A stretch of DNA of 64,000 nt, from NCBI GenBank assembly GCA_011947345.1, contig JAAVTG010000044.1:248001-312000 (forward strand). Reading direction: 5' to 3'. The DNA is from Phytophthora quininea (taxonomy: Eukaryota; Oomycota; Peronosporomycetes; Peronosporales; Peronosporaceae). Positions 20,438-30,816 of this stretch are shown piece after piece; positions within the stretch are counted from its first letter, which is position 1; each line of letters starts with the position of its first letter. Below the pieces are notes generated by a model. The model made no database searches, was not told where the DNA came from, and worked only from the letters and a program-made list of their open reading frames with translations. The position numbers and the translations under genes were made by a program.

Positions 20438-21540
20438 CTAAGCGTCTGTCGCTTCTTGCTCTCCACGGACGCTGAAATGGTGCTTCGGGTACTTCTTGTA
20501 CGGTTGTTGGTCCAGCTCCAGCTCCAGCTCGGAGTGGCGCTTGCGGACGACGGACAGTGCGGGGGTCCGTGGTGTGCGCGGGATGCACGCTGTGGGAGTC
20601 ACTAGCCTGGATGGCGCGGCGGACGAACTGATCTGGTTCGGGTTGGAAGAGTACATGCTCATGAGGAAGTCCATGGACTCGTCAAAGTTCGGGACGGCTT
20701 CCTTGCCGCCCGCTTCCCACGAGGTCGGGTAGGTGGAGTTTCCGATGAAAGCGTTCGAGATGCTGGTCGTGGTGAGCTGGTTGAATTCCGGGCTTGAGAC
20801 GACGGTCGGACTTGACATGGCAGCAGAGACAAACTGCGGCTGCTGCAGCACAGAGTGAGCTGCTGACGCGAGAGTCGATAGCTCTGTGGTCGTAGGGCAC
20901 ATGGTGGTGAGTGGGGCCGTCACGTGCACAGCGGACGATGCCATGGAAGTGTAACCCAAAGCACCTGGATGCGGTGTGTGATGGTAAACATGTTCGTGAG
21001 CATTCGCGTAGTGCGGAACAGCAGCACCTCGAGGGTATCCCATGATCGCTGGCATGTTCATGGGCATCGACAGCGGCGGGGTCTGCAGCGTGCCGTTCCG
21101 GTTGCGGAGGCCGCGCATGCGGCGGGCCAGCTTCTCGCGGTACTTCTGTGCGTGGGTCTGCGTTTGCCGCACCGTGCGCGTGGCCACCATCTCTGCGATG
21201 GCCTTCCAGGGCCCTTCGGGTAGCTCTCCATGGCCTTGAGGAAGCGTTCGTGCTCGGCCTTAGTCCACGTTCCCGAGGCCTTGACGACGTCTCCGTTGGC
21301 GTCCAGCTGCTGCTGTTCACGGTCGAGTGACTCGGCCACCCGCACGGTGCCGTCCTTGACGATGAGCAGCTCCTTGCGGTCCAGCTCGAGATCGGCGTAG
21401 TCGTCACCGTCGTCTACGGAGACGGTCGGTTCGTTCTTGCTGCTGCTGTTGCTGTTCTTGTCCTTGCTCTTGTCGTTGGTGCTGCCCAACTTAGAGTCGT
21501 GGAGGTTCTGCTGATGCCGCTCTGCCATTCCGAAAGACAT
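20438..21540 (-). CDS. MYB-related transcription factor, single repeat with SHAQKYF-like motif
   Basis: From ATG 21540 (MSFGMAERHQQ) the N-terminal 100 residues are acidic and polar. One MYB repeat follows: GTWTKAEHERFLKAMESYPKGP, then WKAIAEMVATRTVRQTQTHAQKYREKL. THAQKYR corresponds to the SHAQKYF signature of single-repeat MYBs. The rest is a Pro/Ser/Thr-rich tail ending in a basic segment. The two halves of the MYB repeat lie in different frames; one base missing from the GGG/CCC run (plus strand 21209-21214) joins them between the second and third conserved positions. It is presumably a nuclear regulator; targets are unknown. Confidence 0.88.
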
Positions 21541-22387
21541 GGGAAATCGATCGAGTGTTCTTGAAAGGCTAAACAGTTTGTGGTGACGGCGGTGCGTTTG
21601 CCGACTGACTTGTTTCGGCGTCTGCTTGATGTGTGTCGTGTGGTCTTGATGAAAAACTGTGGTAGATCTTGTGATCTGGTTCCTACCGAGACGAGAAGTG
21701 TCGGTTTGTCGGCTCGCGTTTCGAGGCAACTGGTTGTGCCGAGGGCAGTCGCAGAAGGGTCTGGTGGGCCTCCTGCCGGTCAAATTTGAGAATGACCGAG
21801 CAGTTCGGTGCTGCCGCCTTCTGTCAGCTCCTCTCCGCTTTGTCTGGTTGCACCGGTGGCACTTACGTCGCCGCCGTGATACTATCGCTGATAGCGCCGG
21901 GGCCCAACGTGACTGACCGTGCCAGCACCGGCTGCAGGCAAGCGAGGACAGGTGGCCGGGGCTACCTGCTCGCACTGTCTCTGCCTGGCCGAGCCGAGCG
22001 CGTTGAGGCGGCGGACCGAGCGGAATTCGATGCGAGTCGGGCAGAGAAGGACCTCGGGTCAAGCCCACCAAAAAGCTCCGTGGCCTCCTCTTTCCCGCCC
22101 GAACGCTTCGTCGCGTCGGGGTCGGACAAAATCCAGCTGCGCCGCGTATACGTAACGAGGCACGCTCGTCTTCTCCGGAGCAGGCAAGTCCACGCAGCGG
22201 CGCACTGGAGCCTGCGCGGGGCACTGCAACGTCACTTGCTGAAGCGACTGTCGCGGAACAAGATGGCGAGCCATCCGATCTTGAGGAGGCCCGCCGTCTG
22301 TCAAGCAGTGGTACAGCGTGATGATCCGCTGTCTGATTGGTCAAAAATGACGTTTATAGCCAATCACAGCACGTTATTCAGTTGGTA
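21541..22387. promoter_or_regulatory. Putative bidirectional promoter region with paired CCAAT boxes
   Basis: GC-rich region between the divergent MYB gene (minus) and the frame starting at 22388 (plus). Near the plus gene there are two CCAAT boxes in opposite orientation, ATTGG at 22336-22340 and CCAAT at 22360-22364, around a TGACGT element. Long open frames here extend the MYB frame upstream but have low-complexity Arg/Pro composition and are probably not coding. Confidence 0.45.
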
Positions 22388-23105
22388 ATGACTCAAAGAA
22401 ACGGCCGCGTCAACGATCCCGGTGCTATGCTCGACTTGGATCCTACTGTGGTCAACCAGACTGCAGCGCTTGCCGTTCATCGTAAGCATCGCCTGACCAA
22501 AGCGCGACTCTCCAAAGGCAACAGCGCGACGGGATTGCGTCCCTCGGTCTTGGTGGACCTGACTGGGGACAATCGCTACCTTACAGTTCAAGGCCCTGGA
22601 TCTCGGCGAGAATTATACTCACTCTTAATGTCTTCTCGCTCGCTTGAGCAACAAGGATCGCGTATCAGCAGCTGGAACGGTGCGACGAGCTCTCTCTTGC
22701 TCTCTCTCTCTGCGGACACTCCACCTGGCACAAATCCTTGCTTCCCGCAGCCGTCTTGCCGTGAAAGATGCGGAGATCGGGCGTCCCACCTGCCGGCTCA
22801 AGCAGGCACGTGGCGGACCAAACAGTGCAGCGGCAAGGGTCGTCAACGACCAAGTGGTCCCCATCGTCCGCGCACAACAGCCTTTTGGTCAACATGCGAT
22901 GCCTGCGAACTACGACAGGCCGTGTGGTGTTGACTAACAAGAGTGGGCACTCCACATCCTTTGGGCTACGCCTGTCATCGACGTTGACGACGTGGTACCA
23001 CCTTGGCGACCGACAACACGAGCGAGCATCGGAGAAGCGCGGCAATGGTGACCCGAGCCTCTGGCAACGTCGTGTGACTTGCTTGGCTCGCTGTCGAGAC
23101 GATCT
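22388..23105 (+). CDS. Unrecognised protein, frames broken
   Basis: The first 80 codons (MTQRNGRVNDPGAM..., VLVDLTGDNRYLTVQ) have natural composition. After about 22620 the coding signal seems to move between frames, including a helical, Leu-rich stretch (RTLHLAQILASRSRLAVKD) in the third frame. I do not recognise a domain. The window's other single-base losses suggest this is one gene with two or more errors. It is possibly a nuclear or coiled-coil protein; function unknown. Confidence 0.4.
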
Positions 23106-23720
23106 TTAAACTGAGTTTGCAACGTTGAGCGCGGGAAGCCGTCGCGAATTCGCGACGCAACGAAGCCGCTGGGCTCAACATCTTCAACGATAATAGCCCA
23201 ACAAGTACACGAAGATGTGACTAATGATCCGCTTGGTTTGCTTCGGTCGGACCACCACGGCCCGCATTGCGAGCCCCGGCTCCAGCCGGGGAATCTCTCT
23301 CTCTAAAAATGCTGTCGTTAGATTCGATCGACCTGACCAATGCTGCAGCCGCCATGTCCTGCGTTGGATTGCACGACGGGATCGCAGCATCACTCGCTTG
23401 TCAGTGAACATGGCGAGAGAATCTACTAGAACCTGCAAGAGCCGGAAGCGACAGTAAATACACGGCGTAGGACCGACCTCGGTGTGTTGAAGTGGCCGTC
23501 TTATTCACGTGCCCACGGCAACAGGCTCTCTGCACCGACAGATCGGTCACTTGACGACACCTGGCGCACTCGGAGGGGATCGTTTTTGCTGCGTCTTCGT
23601 CTCACTACTGCCCTGGGGCACGTCCAGGAGACAACTTGCGTGTTTCCCTGGAGTTGCCGCCGTCCTTTACCATCGTTTGCAGCCCTGCTGACGTTGATGC
23701 TGTAGCCGGTCGAAGCCCGG
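23106..23720. other. Region between the unrecognised gene and the methyltransferase gene
   Basis: Plus-strand frames with plausible composition (for example VSLELPPSFTIVCS near 23640) may be the 3' part of the gene at 22388, but no continuous reading is possible. Nothing else is seen. Confidence 0.3.
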
Positions 23721-25687
23721 TCACTGCGCTGCCAGCCGTCGAATCACGAAAATTTTCACGTCTTGCAGCGCTAGCTTGGCATGAGAGTAGCTACCAGCTG
23801 CAGATACTTTCGGGGTGGACTTCTCGGTGGAAAGCCAGTCGATCTGCTCGCACGAGAAGCTCCGCGTCAGTAGTGCAAAGAACTGGTGCTCCATTGGGTT
23901 TCGCGAGCGGTGCGCCATTAGTACCAGAGTATCCGGCGTAGCGGCTAGCGCTTCGAGCGATGTCACAAGCGGCAGATATCCTTCGGGATCGTACACGACG
24001 TCGGACAGCACCAGCACGTCCGCATGCGATGGGAGCTCGCATGGAGGCTGCCCCCACGGATGTGCTCTCGCCATGGGGAGCACAGGACCATCTCCGTCCT
24101 GTAAAGTGTCTGCTCCACCCTGCTCTGGGGCCGAAAAGTTCAACCGGATGTTGTACTGGAGCAACGGGATAACTTCCTATACACGCACCGGTCATCACCA
24201 ATAGCAATAGCAAACGAAATGATGAGCACAGCTTTGATGCAATCCCGATCTTGCTTTTGTTGCTGGCGTGCGTACCTCCATGTCCGTTAGAGTGACCCGT
24301 GCGCCGAGCATGGCGCAGAAAATGCCAACCAGTCCCAATCCACTGCCCAGTTCGATCACTTGCTTGCCTACCAGCAGCTCCTTCTAGCGGAGAGATAGCG
24401 CGTTAACACTAGACAAGAGTCCCACAGCTTGCCCCCAATTCCTAATGAATGATCACGTAGGAACGAGTACAACGCCAAAATATCATCATTAGCTTCGTGT
24501 CGGTGAAATCTATCCCGGTGTCGCCAATGACCACTGTGTACACAACTTACCGAGATTTCCAGGGATTCGGCCAGGAGGATGTCGTGAGGCAAGCCATCCA
24601 TCGCCACGGCGCGACAGCAATGGACGCCTAAGTCGCCGGTCCGTCCTTCTTGGAATTCACCGTCAGCGGGTACGACGGTGAAAGGCAGCGACACGACGGG
24701 GAACAAGTTCCACGTTGCCTTGGATGATATGTGCACTCGAATTTCAAGCGCAAGAGGGTTCGAGCCGCCAGTCTGCTTCGAGCCATCGATGGCCACGCGG
24801 AAGCTAGCCTTTCCTCGGCTGTTCAGCGTCAGCTTGCCATCAGCTTCAGCGTGTCCTGCGTCTCCGGTATCCGATGGATTCAACGGGTCTCGGAACTCTA
24901 GCCTATATTTCCCGTCGCTATCGTTGCGCAGCGAGCATTGCAGGTAGATGTGCTCCCACTCTTCACATAATCTCGTCGGAACAGACCGAACTCGTTGCCA
25001 ATATTGACGTTCACGTCGAAAAACTGACCGATCGGAACCTGCGACGGCAGCAAGCATCTACCAAATAACAAGAAATATTAGAAAATATTGATATGTACTT
25101 GCAATCCGTCAGCTCACCCGAAATTGATGCGAAGCTGCTGCTTGTCGTGCACCATTTTACCCATCTGCTCGACCTCAGAAGCGGCAACTTCTCGGTCCTT
25201 GGCCAAGTTCTTGCGTAGCCGCCTCCTAGCTGCCACGCAGTACTTGAAGACTGTCGGGGGTTTTCTCTCCTTTATCCAGCACACTCTCCACCACTTGCAG
25301 AGCTGCCTCGAACCTTTCTAAATTCTCCAACGCCACCAGTTTACGCAGTACGGCCTTCTCATTCTCTGGGTTGTACTGCAGCGCCTCCGTAGCATCTATA
25401 ATACAGATTATATTATAGTTATACAAACACAGAAAGTTGAAACAAGTTTATAAAAACTCACCACGCAAAGCAGCCGCGAAATCTCGTTCTTGGATGGCGG
25501 TTTGTGCTCGGTTGGAGAGCAATTGGGAGGTTGTCAGCGCCGTTTCTGAAGAAGAGTTAGGGTCGTCCTCGTTATCACGAGTTAGCAGCTCGATCGCTTG
25601 GGTGTAAAGTGCCCGGGCGGCGTCGTAGCGGCCGTCGGCGTAGAGCGCGTTGCCTTCGCGGTGGAGTGTCTTGACTGAATTTGTCAT
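23721..25687 (-). CDS. TPR plus METTL21-like protein-lysine methyltransferase
   Basis: Five exons on the minus strand: 25462-25687, 25118-25395, 24551-25057, 24276-24441 and 23721-24176, all with GT-AG introns. The N-terminus is a TPR-like helical domain (LHREGNALYADGRYDAARALYTQAIELL; ATEALQYNPENEKAVLRKL). A beta-rich middle domain follows. The C-terminal seven-beta-strand methyltransferase shows KLWDSCLVLTRYL, IELGSGLGLVGIF (SAM site), TDME and LSDVVYDPEGY. This order is that of METTL21/Methyltransf_16 lysine methyltransferases, which act on chaperones or translation factors; the target here is unknown. Frame slips near 25256, 24965, 24434 and 24385 are again at short runs. TPR fused to this domain suggests a chaperone-linked substrate (inference). 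Confidence 0.75.
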
Positions 25688-25736
25688 TTTCGAGACTATT
25701 TACAGCATCATCTAAGTTTTATAAAATCAATAAAAA

Positions 25737-27635
25737 ATGTGGGTACTCGACCTCGTCGGCGCCGACACGACTTACTACCTCGTCGCCGGCGAGTGGAGCG
25801 TGGGTCGCAAGCGCTGCCACTTCAACTTCCACGCCGACGGCTCCATCTCCCGCACACACGCGCTCATCCGCGTGGGCTCTCTGTCCCCAGAACAGCTTTC
25901 CGACCCGTCCAGTCGTCCTTCCTTGGAACTTGTAGACCAGGACTCCCGCTTCGGGTCCTTCGTCAACCAGGATCAATGCTTCGGGGCTCGCAGACTGCGC
26001 CACGGCGATGAGATCTCCTTCGGCGCCAAGCGGACGGTGCTGCGGGTGCGCTACCAAGTGTTCGTGCTGGTGGCGTCCCGTATCCAGCGGGCTAGTCGGA
26101 CCCAAGTCAATGAAACGTGCCAACGCATCGGCATGCACTTGGTGGCTGCCGAGAGCCAAGAGGCGACGCACTGCATCATGGACCCAGGCAAAATCGTAGC
26201 TACTGTGAAAGTTCTTTGGGCTCTAGTGTACAACCAGCCGGTGGTGTGCACGCCGTGGATCTACGCCATTCTAAACCGCTCGAGTCTGGCAGAGCCACTG
26301 CCAAGATGTGAGGATTTTTACCGTCGGATCCGACGATGCCAGAAGTCGAAACGAATTACTTGCCGAACCCGTCGAGGAAGACGCTGTTCCGAGGGTTTGT
26401 GGTGGTGTTTCTGATGCCGCAGTCCATGCAGGACTTGGTTGCAGCTATGGACGGAGAAGTGATCAAAGCGTATCAAGGTTTTGAAGAAGATGAGCAATTG
26501 ATACGGGAGTTGGAGAAGCATGTACCAGGAAAACAGGTATTGTTTGTGGAACCCGCGCAGAGTTCAGGGTTTTCGAATACAGGACAACAGAGCGAGCGGG
26601 TGCCGGCTGAAAGTGACCTGTCGAGCTCGTTTGCTGACGTGGAGAGGAGAGTGGAGCTGTTTCGATCAATGGGAGCTGTGTTCACGAGCGTACCGGAACT
26701 TGCAGGCAGCGTCATATACGCCAAACCGCCCACCGCTGCAAATGACAATACTTTCTGCAATAACCTGGCTAACTTTGCAGGTTCGTCCGTGCAAATGATG
26801 AGTTTTCCTGAACATCTTAGCTTGCGCTCGTCTACAAACACGTCAACTGCTGAGGGAAACGAGGACGAGGGTAGCGATCCAGCTATCGAAGATCAAGAAG
26901 ACGCACATGAGTCAGAGGACGACGCGACCTCTGTCAATATCACGATTAAGGAAGACTCACAGCAAATGACCGACTCGGGTTACGAAGAGCTCGAGGTTTG
27001 GCGTGCCAATGACCCGCCTCACTAATTCTTGTACACTAACTGGTTTGCCCTCTGCGCAGGTAACAGGAAGAGAAGATACAAACTTCAACATCATGCAGAT
27101 TCCCATCAAAAACGAACCAGAGTTTCAAAAGCAAGGTTTGTGCTTTATCATTGTTTTTAACGTTGCTAGCCTCATACTAACATTGCTTCCGTGAAGTGCC
27201 GTCGACAAATATTCGAGATCTGGAGGCATCGCTTTCTCAGACAGACATCCCGAATACTGACACTGCCTGGATATCGTCGCGTGATATCCAGCCGCGTGAC
27301 GTGAAGCCTGATTTTGATGAACCAGCCGTCAAGCCGCGTGTTGTGAGCTGTGCTTTGATTGTAAAAAGCGTGCGCCTGTGTGTCGCAACGCGAGAGAAGG
27401 GAATGGTTTGGTAAACTACAAGCGTTTCAAGAAAGGAAATGGCGTTGGGACTCGTACGGCAACAGCTTCTCTGTTCCCGAAGCAGACTGTTGTGGAAGTG
27501 AGCGTAACAGTGGACAATCCGGAGCGAGAAGTGCTTCAAGAAAACCTTGCGGCCATGGAAGAAGAAGAACGAATCGCAGAGGAGCTGTTTGCTATGGGGA
27601 AGGAAGAGCCACGAAAAGCCTATTTGGCTAGCTGA
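25737..27635 (+). CDS. NBS1: Nibrin/NBS1-like component of the MRN DNA-break complex
   Basis: Three exons: 25737-26995, 27060-27135 and 27197-27635 (introns 64 and 61 nt). Residues 1-100 form an FHA domain with phosphothreonine-binding features VGRKRCHF and SISRTH, as in nibrin. A BRCT domain follows (GMHLVAAESQEATHC; KVLWALVYNQPVVCTPWI), and a second BRCT covers the middle. The C-terminus has VNYKRFKKG, matching the MRE11-binding motif, and an acidic EEERIAEELF end like the ATM-recruiting motif. The role is to recruit MRE11-RAD50 and ATM to double-strand breaks in the nucleus. Two frame breaks are single-base losses: T5 at 26315-26319 and A5 at 27363-27367. Corrected length is about 590 residues. 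Confidence 0.85.
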
Positions 27636-27880
27636 CTTCTCTCGACATCGTGTCACCGAACTGGCGCGTTTAAATTTCTTGTTCTCGGCAACTAATGGAG
27701 GACACCCCTGAACTGCTTCATTGGTGTCCACAGAACTCCTTCCTATACTTGTAGCAGTGGATGCTAAATTCCATGATAAACTTCAATGCCGATGGACGCA
27801 TCATCCGCAAATGTGATCGTAATATTCATCCCCGTCAACGTCAGCGATTATGCGGGCGTCCATTCTAATGCTCCTGTTGC

Positions 27881-27900
27881 TGCATTCTCATATTTCAATT
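27881..27900 (+). promoter_or_regulatory. Inr-like core promoter of AKR copy 1
   Basis: CATTCTCATATTTCAATTTCC resembles the oomycete initiator and lies about 45-60 nt before the ATG at 27944. It is absent upstream of AKR copy 2, which has different upstream DNA. Confidence 0.4.
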
Positions 27901-27943
27901 TCCTCCAAGCGATCCAAGACCCATTTGCCCCATTCACTCGACT

Positions 27944-28780
27944 ATGAGCAGTCAAGTCCCCACCAAGGTTCTCCCTAGCGGACGTGCTATCCCCATGATC
28001 GGCCTCGGAGTGTACCTCTCAGAACCCGGCGCGGAAACGTACAATGCCGTTCGCTCGGCACTCAAGATGGGGTATCGGCACATCGACACGGCTGAGATCT
28101 ACGGCAACGAGGTCGACGTGGGTCGTGCCATCCGCGACGCCAACATCCCCCGTGAAGAGATTGTCGTTACCACGAAGCTGTTCATCGAGAACTGGGGCTA
28201 TGGCAAGGCGCATGCCGCAGGACTGGCCAGCAATGCCAAGCTTGGTCTTGGCTACATCGACCTCTACTTGCTGCATGCACCAGGTTCGAAACAGCTTCGC
28301 GCTGATACTTGGCGTGCCCTTGAGGACCTGCAAGCCGCGGGTGTCGTGAAAGACATTGGCGTCTCGAATTTCAACGAAGCTCACTTGGAGACGCTTCTGG
28401 CGACTGCCCGTGTGAAACCTGCTGTCAACCAAGTCGAGCTGCATCCGTGGATGATGCGTCCGTCGCTCGTCAAGTTTTGCCAGGAGCTCGGCATCACGAT
28501 GGAGGCCTATTCACCTCTTGCTCGCTGTACTCGACTTGACGACCCGACACTGGTTGAGATTGCGGATGAGTTGGGATGCACACCTGCTCAGGCACTGGTG
28601 TCGTTCGGCATTGCAAATGGCTTTGTGACGCTGCCAAAGTCGGTTCGTCCTGAACGCCAGAAAACTAACCTCGAGTCTGCGGATTTCAAGATGTCGACTG
28701 AGCAAGTGGCTCGTTTGGCGTCACCGGAATCGTACTACGTGTCTGCTGGATGGGATCCCGTCAAGGAACAGGCAGACTAA
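27944..28780 (+). CDS. Aldo-keto reductase, copy 1
   Basis: NAD(P)H-dependent aldo-keto reductase of 278 residues, a complete (beta/alpha)8 barrel without introns. The catalytic tetrad is Asp48, Tyr53 (HIDTAEIYGNE), Lys78 (TTKLF) and His111 (LLHAPG). Other family motifs are GVSNFNEAHLE, NQVELHPW and LPKSVRPER, the cofactor-binding loop. It reduces carbonyls to alcohols; substrate unknown, cytosolic. It lies downstream of NBS1 and faces the RXLR gene at 29279. An 841-bp segment from codon 4 to 12 bp past the stop is repeated at 34091-34931. Confidence 0.93.
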   Translation: MSSQVPTKVLPSGRAIPMIGLGVYLSEPGAETYNAVRSALKMGYRHIDTAEIYGNEVDVGRAIRDANIPREEIVVTTKLFIENWGYGKAHAAGLASNAKLGLGYIDLYLLHAPGSKQLRADTWRALEDLQAAGVVKDIGVSNFNEAHLETLLATARVKPAVNQVELHPWMMRPSLVKFCQELGITMEAYSPLARCTRLDDPTLVEIADELGCTPAQALVSFGIANGFVTLPKSVRPERQKTNLESADFKMSTEQVARLASPESYYVSAGWDPVKEQAD

Positions 28781-28792
28781 ATTGTAGTTTGC
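27952..28792 (+). repeat. 841-bp duplicated AKR segment, copy 1
   Basis: Matches 34091-34931 with only two differences that I can see by eye (a synonymous G/A, and a T/C changing Val to Ala near the C-terminus). The match begins inside codon 3 and ends 12 bp after the stop codon. Confidence 0.9.
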
Positions 28793-29278
28793 GGACTTCA
28801 CCTCCAAGACAAAATCTTTGGTGAAGATTGGCTGCTTTTGTTCAGTATATTTGTCTGGCACACTACCGGTAGCCGCATGCTGCCACTCTTCCCAAATTCG
28901 AGTCACACACAAAAATATTGTTCGTGTTGTCGTCGTCACAGTGTTCGTTGAATAAGAACTTCTTCACCCTAGACTAAAGTAGGCGATGTTCAGTATCGTC
29001 ATGTTCGCTGACGCTTAGATCTTACACATTGGTCTTTTCCTCCGTCCAGCGACGGCTTCGAGTACGGCTGTTATAGCAAAAAAATCATAAAAACGAAGTA
29101 CTAGGACATGTCATGTTTGTTGCCGCTCAGTGGCGTAGAAACTATAACGTTTGAAGTCCAAGATAGAAACACTAGGACAACAACACGAACAATACGTCTG
29201 TGTGATGGAGCATGTTACTGGTGCATGCTAGATACCGAACGAAACCTCGGCTACATGTCGGTTCCTCAACTTCATGCT
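28793..29278. other. Intergenic region between AKR copy 1 and RXLR effector 1
   Basis: No gene. ATTGTTCGTGTTGTCGTCGTC near 28916 recurs in inverted, diverged form near 29175 (ACAACAACACGAACAAT), and a related copy lies at about 35327. It may be a remnant of a small repeat. Confidence 0.45.
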
Positions 29279-29755
29279 TCACCACAAATCAGTCCTTCCA
29301 ATGTCCTGGAGGTGGATTCTGTAGTCGGCGCGAATATTATTCGCAACGGCAGAGTCACCGAATTTTTGGTCGAACGCGTCCAACGTTCTGCCTTCGCGAG
29401 CCCATTCATCGAACACGGGGATCCTCTTGTTGCCGTCGTTGTTCATGCTCTTCAAGAGCTGCTCGTTTTTCGCTGCCTGGGTTTCTTTTTCGGCTCGCTT
29501 GGCTGCTTTTGCTTTGCCGAAGAGCTTCTTAAAAGCCGCCGAGAACCCCGCTCTCTCTTCGTCGTCTTTGTTCCCGAGGTCATCGTCGTCGGCCTTGACA
29601 CTTCGCAGGAATCTCTTATCTTCAGACGAAATGTCGTCCGAGGTGGCAGCTTTCAAGGCGCTTGTCGGGTTGGCGTCCACGCAAGTTGAGGAGACAGCGC
29701 TACCGTTGACGACAAACGTGACGGCAATTGTAGCCAGGAGATAGAAGAATCGCAT
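29279..29755 (-). CDS. RXLR-dEER secreted effector 1
   Basis: 158 residues. The signal peptide is residues 1 to about 22 (MRFFYLLATIAVTFVV). The RFLR motif is at 48-51, followed by an acidic stretch and DDEER at 64-68: the canonical oomycete host-translocation leader. The C-terminal 85 residues are Lys/Ala-rich then helical (VFDEWAREGRTLDAF), resembling single W-type modules. The protein is expected to be secreted and act in host cells; target unknown. An Inr core promoter lies 50-65 nt upstream. The neighbour at 30381 is a second RXLR gene in head-to-head orientation. A broken relative lies beside AKR copy 2. The long plus-strand frame over this locus is a shadow. Confidence 0.93.
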   Translation of the reverse strand: MRFFYLLATIAVTFVVNGSAVSSTCVDANPTSALKAATSDDISSEDKRFLRSVKADDDDLGNKDDEERAGFSAAFKKLFGKAKAAKRAEKETQAAKNEQLLKSMNNDGNKRIPVFDEWAREGRTLDAFDQKFGDSAVANNIRADYRIHLQDIGRTDLW

Positions 29756-29803
29756 GGTGCTCTGCGCGGACTTGAGTGGGAGAAGACTTGGACATTGGGT
29801 AGT

Positions 29804-29820
29804 AAATTTGAGAATGAAGT
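29804..29820 (-). promoter_or_regulatory. Inr+FPR core promoter of RXLR effector 1
   Basis: On the minus strand the sequence reads TTCATTCTCAAATTT, matching the oomycete TCATTYYNCAWTTT consensus. It lies 50-65 nt before the start codon. Confidence 0.7.
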
Positions 29821-30325
29821 CGTTCTGTTGGTTGTACGGTATCCAACATCTTAGAGCTCATAATCCATTTCCGTCCTGAGTCTTGATCCTGTTGTCGTCT
29901 CGCTGTCGAGAACTCTTGCGTCAAAATTGTATCTTCGGAGTCTATCGTTGTGCTCAGCTGGTTTTCGTTCATGTCTTGGACGCTACCTAGAGATGCCACA
30001 TTTTGATCGCTGCCAATCTTGTGCATAATCTTGTACATAACGAATATTAGGTTCGCCATAACGCTCTCCGTGTTGACACCCACGACAACCGTGTTGACAT
30101 CGGAAAGTCAAAATCGAACTTGGGATGGAATAGTGCGAGTGAGCGATGAAAGCGATGCATAAGTTGTGAGTAGAATCGCTTTAAGCTGCAGAAGGACCAC
30201 AGCACTATTACAACAGTTCCGCTTTCGGTTGCTTGCTGGATCTTCTTCGCATACCATGCATTTCTGCCACCGACGTAGCGTAAATTCTTGAATGCAGGTG
30301 GGTGGCTTGCATCGGGTAGACCATT

Positions 30326-30342
30326 GCTCATTCTGGCATCTC
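30326..30342 (+). promoter_or_regulatory. Inr core promoter of RXLR effector 2
   Basis: GCTCATTCTGGCATCTC matches the oomycete initiator (GCTCATTYYNCA) and is followed by a pyrimidine-rich leader. It lies about 40-55 nt before the ATG at 30381. Confidence 0.6.
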
Positions 30343-30380
30343 CCTTCACCTACGCAAGTCTCCCCTCCCCAAGAAGAACA

Positions 30381-30816
30381 ATGCGTCTGCAGCTTTTACT
30401 GATGGCAGTCGTTGCTTTCGCCAGCTGTGAATCTGTCACGGCGGTGGATACCAAGACCGATCATTCGGCGCTTGTGGACTTATCGCCCGAATCACGCTCG
30501 GTCAGCAAAAGCGGGGCTGAAATGAGATTCCTCCGGAGGGCCAACACCGTTGACGATGACGACGAAGACGAAGACTTGCTCGATCTAGAAGACAGGGAGG
30601 TCTCACCACACCCCAGGTGGAGCAAATGTTGGGGAGATCGACAATGGAGTGATCAAGACGAAACATTTTAAATACTACCGCGACATCGACGCGAAGCCCG
30701 ACACCCTCTACAGAACATGGGGCTTCTCGCTCAATGGTGTGAACCCTAACGACCCCAGGTACCAGTTCTGGGAGAGGTACCGCGACTGGTTCTACAAGAA
30801 GTACCCGGTCAAGTAG
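30381..30816 (+). CDS. RXLR effector 2 (frame broken near 30600-30660)
   Basis: The ATG at 30381 gives a signal peptide (MRLQLLLMAVVAFASC), RFLR at residues 49-52 and an Asp/Glu-rich stretch with an EDRE variant of dEER. The annotated frame ends at 30671 after an uncharacteristic Trp/Arg stretch. A different frame from about 30640 to the stop at 30814-30816 is strongly protein-like, with Tyr/Trp-rich helices (DTLYRTWGFSLNG, YQFWERYRDWFYKKY) like an effector C-terminus. The two frames differ by one inserted or two lost bases between about 30600 and 30640. This may be a consensus error or a real inactivation. It is divergently placed to RXLR effector 1, about 625 bp apart. Confidence 0.78.

Noticed and set aside
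21541..22344. An upstream in-frame extension of the MYB gene (open to 22344)
   Set aside because: The extension is Arg/Pro/Ser-rich with no domain, and the ATG at 21540 starts a normal acidic N-terminus; the region also holds promoter-like CCAAT boxes.
29108..29689. A 193-codon plus-strand frame
   Set aside because: It lies antisense to RXLR effector 1, which has a signal peptide, RFLR and DDEER; the plus-strand frame has none of these.
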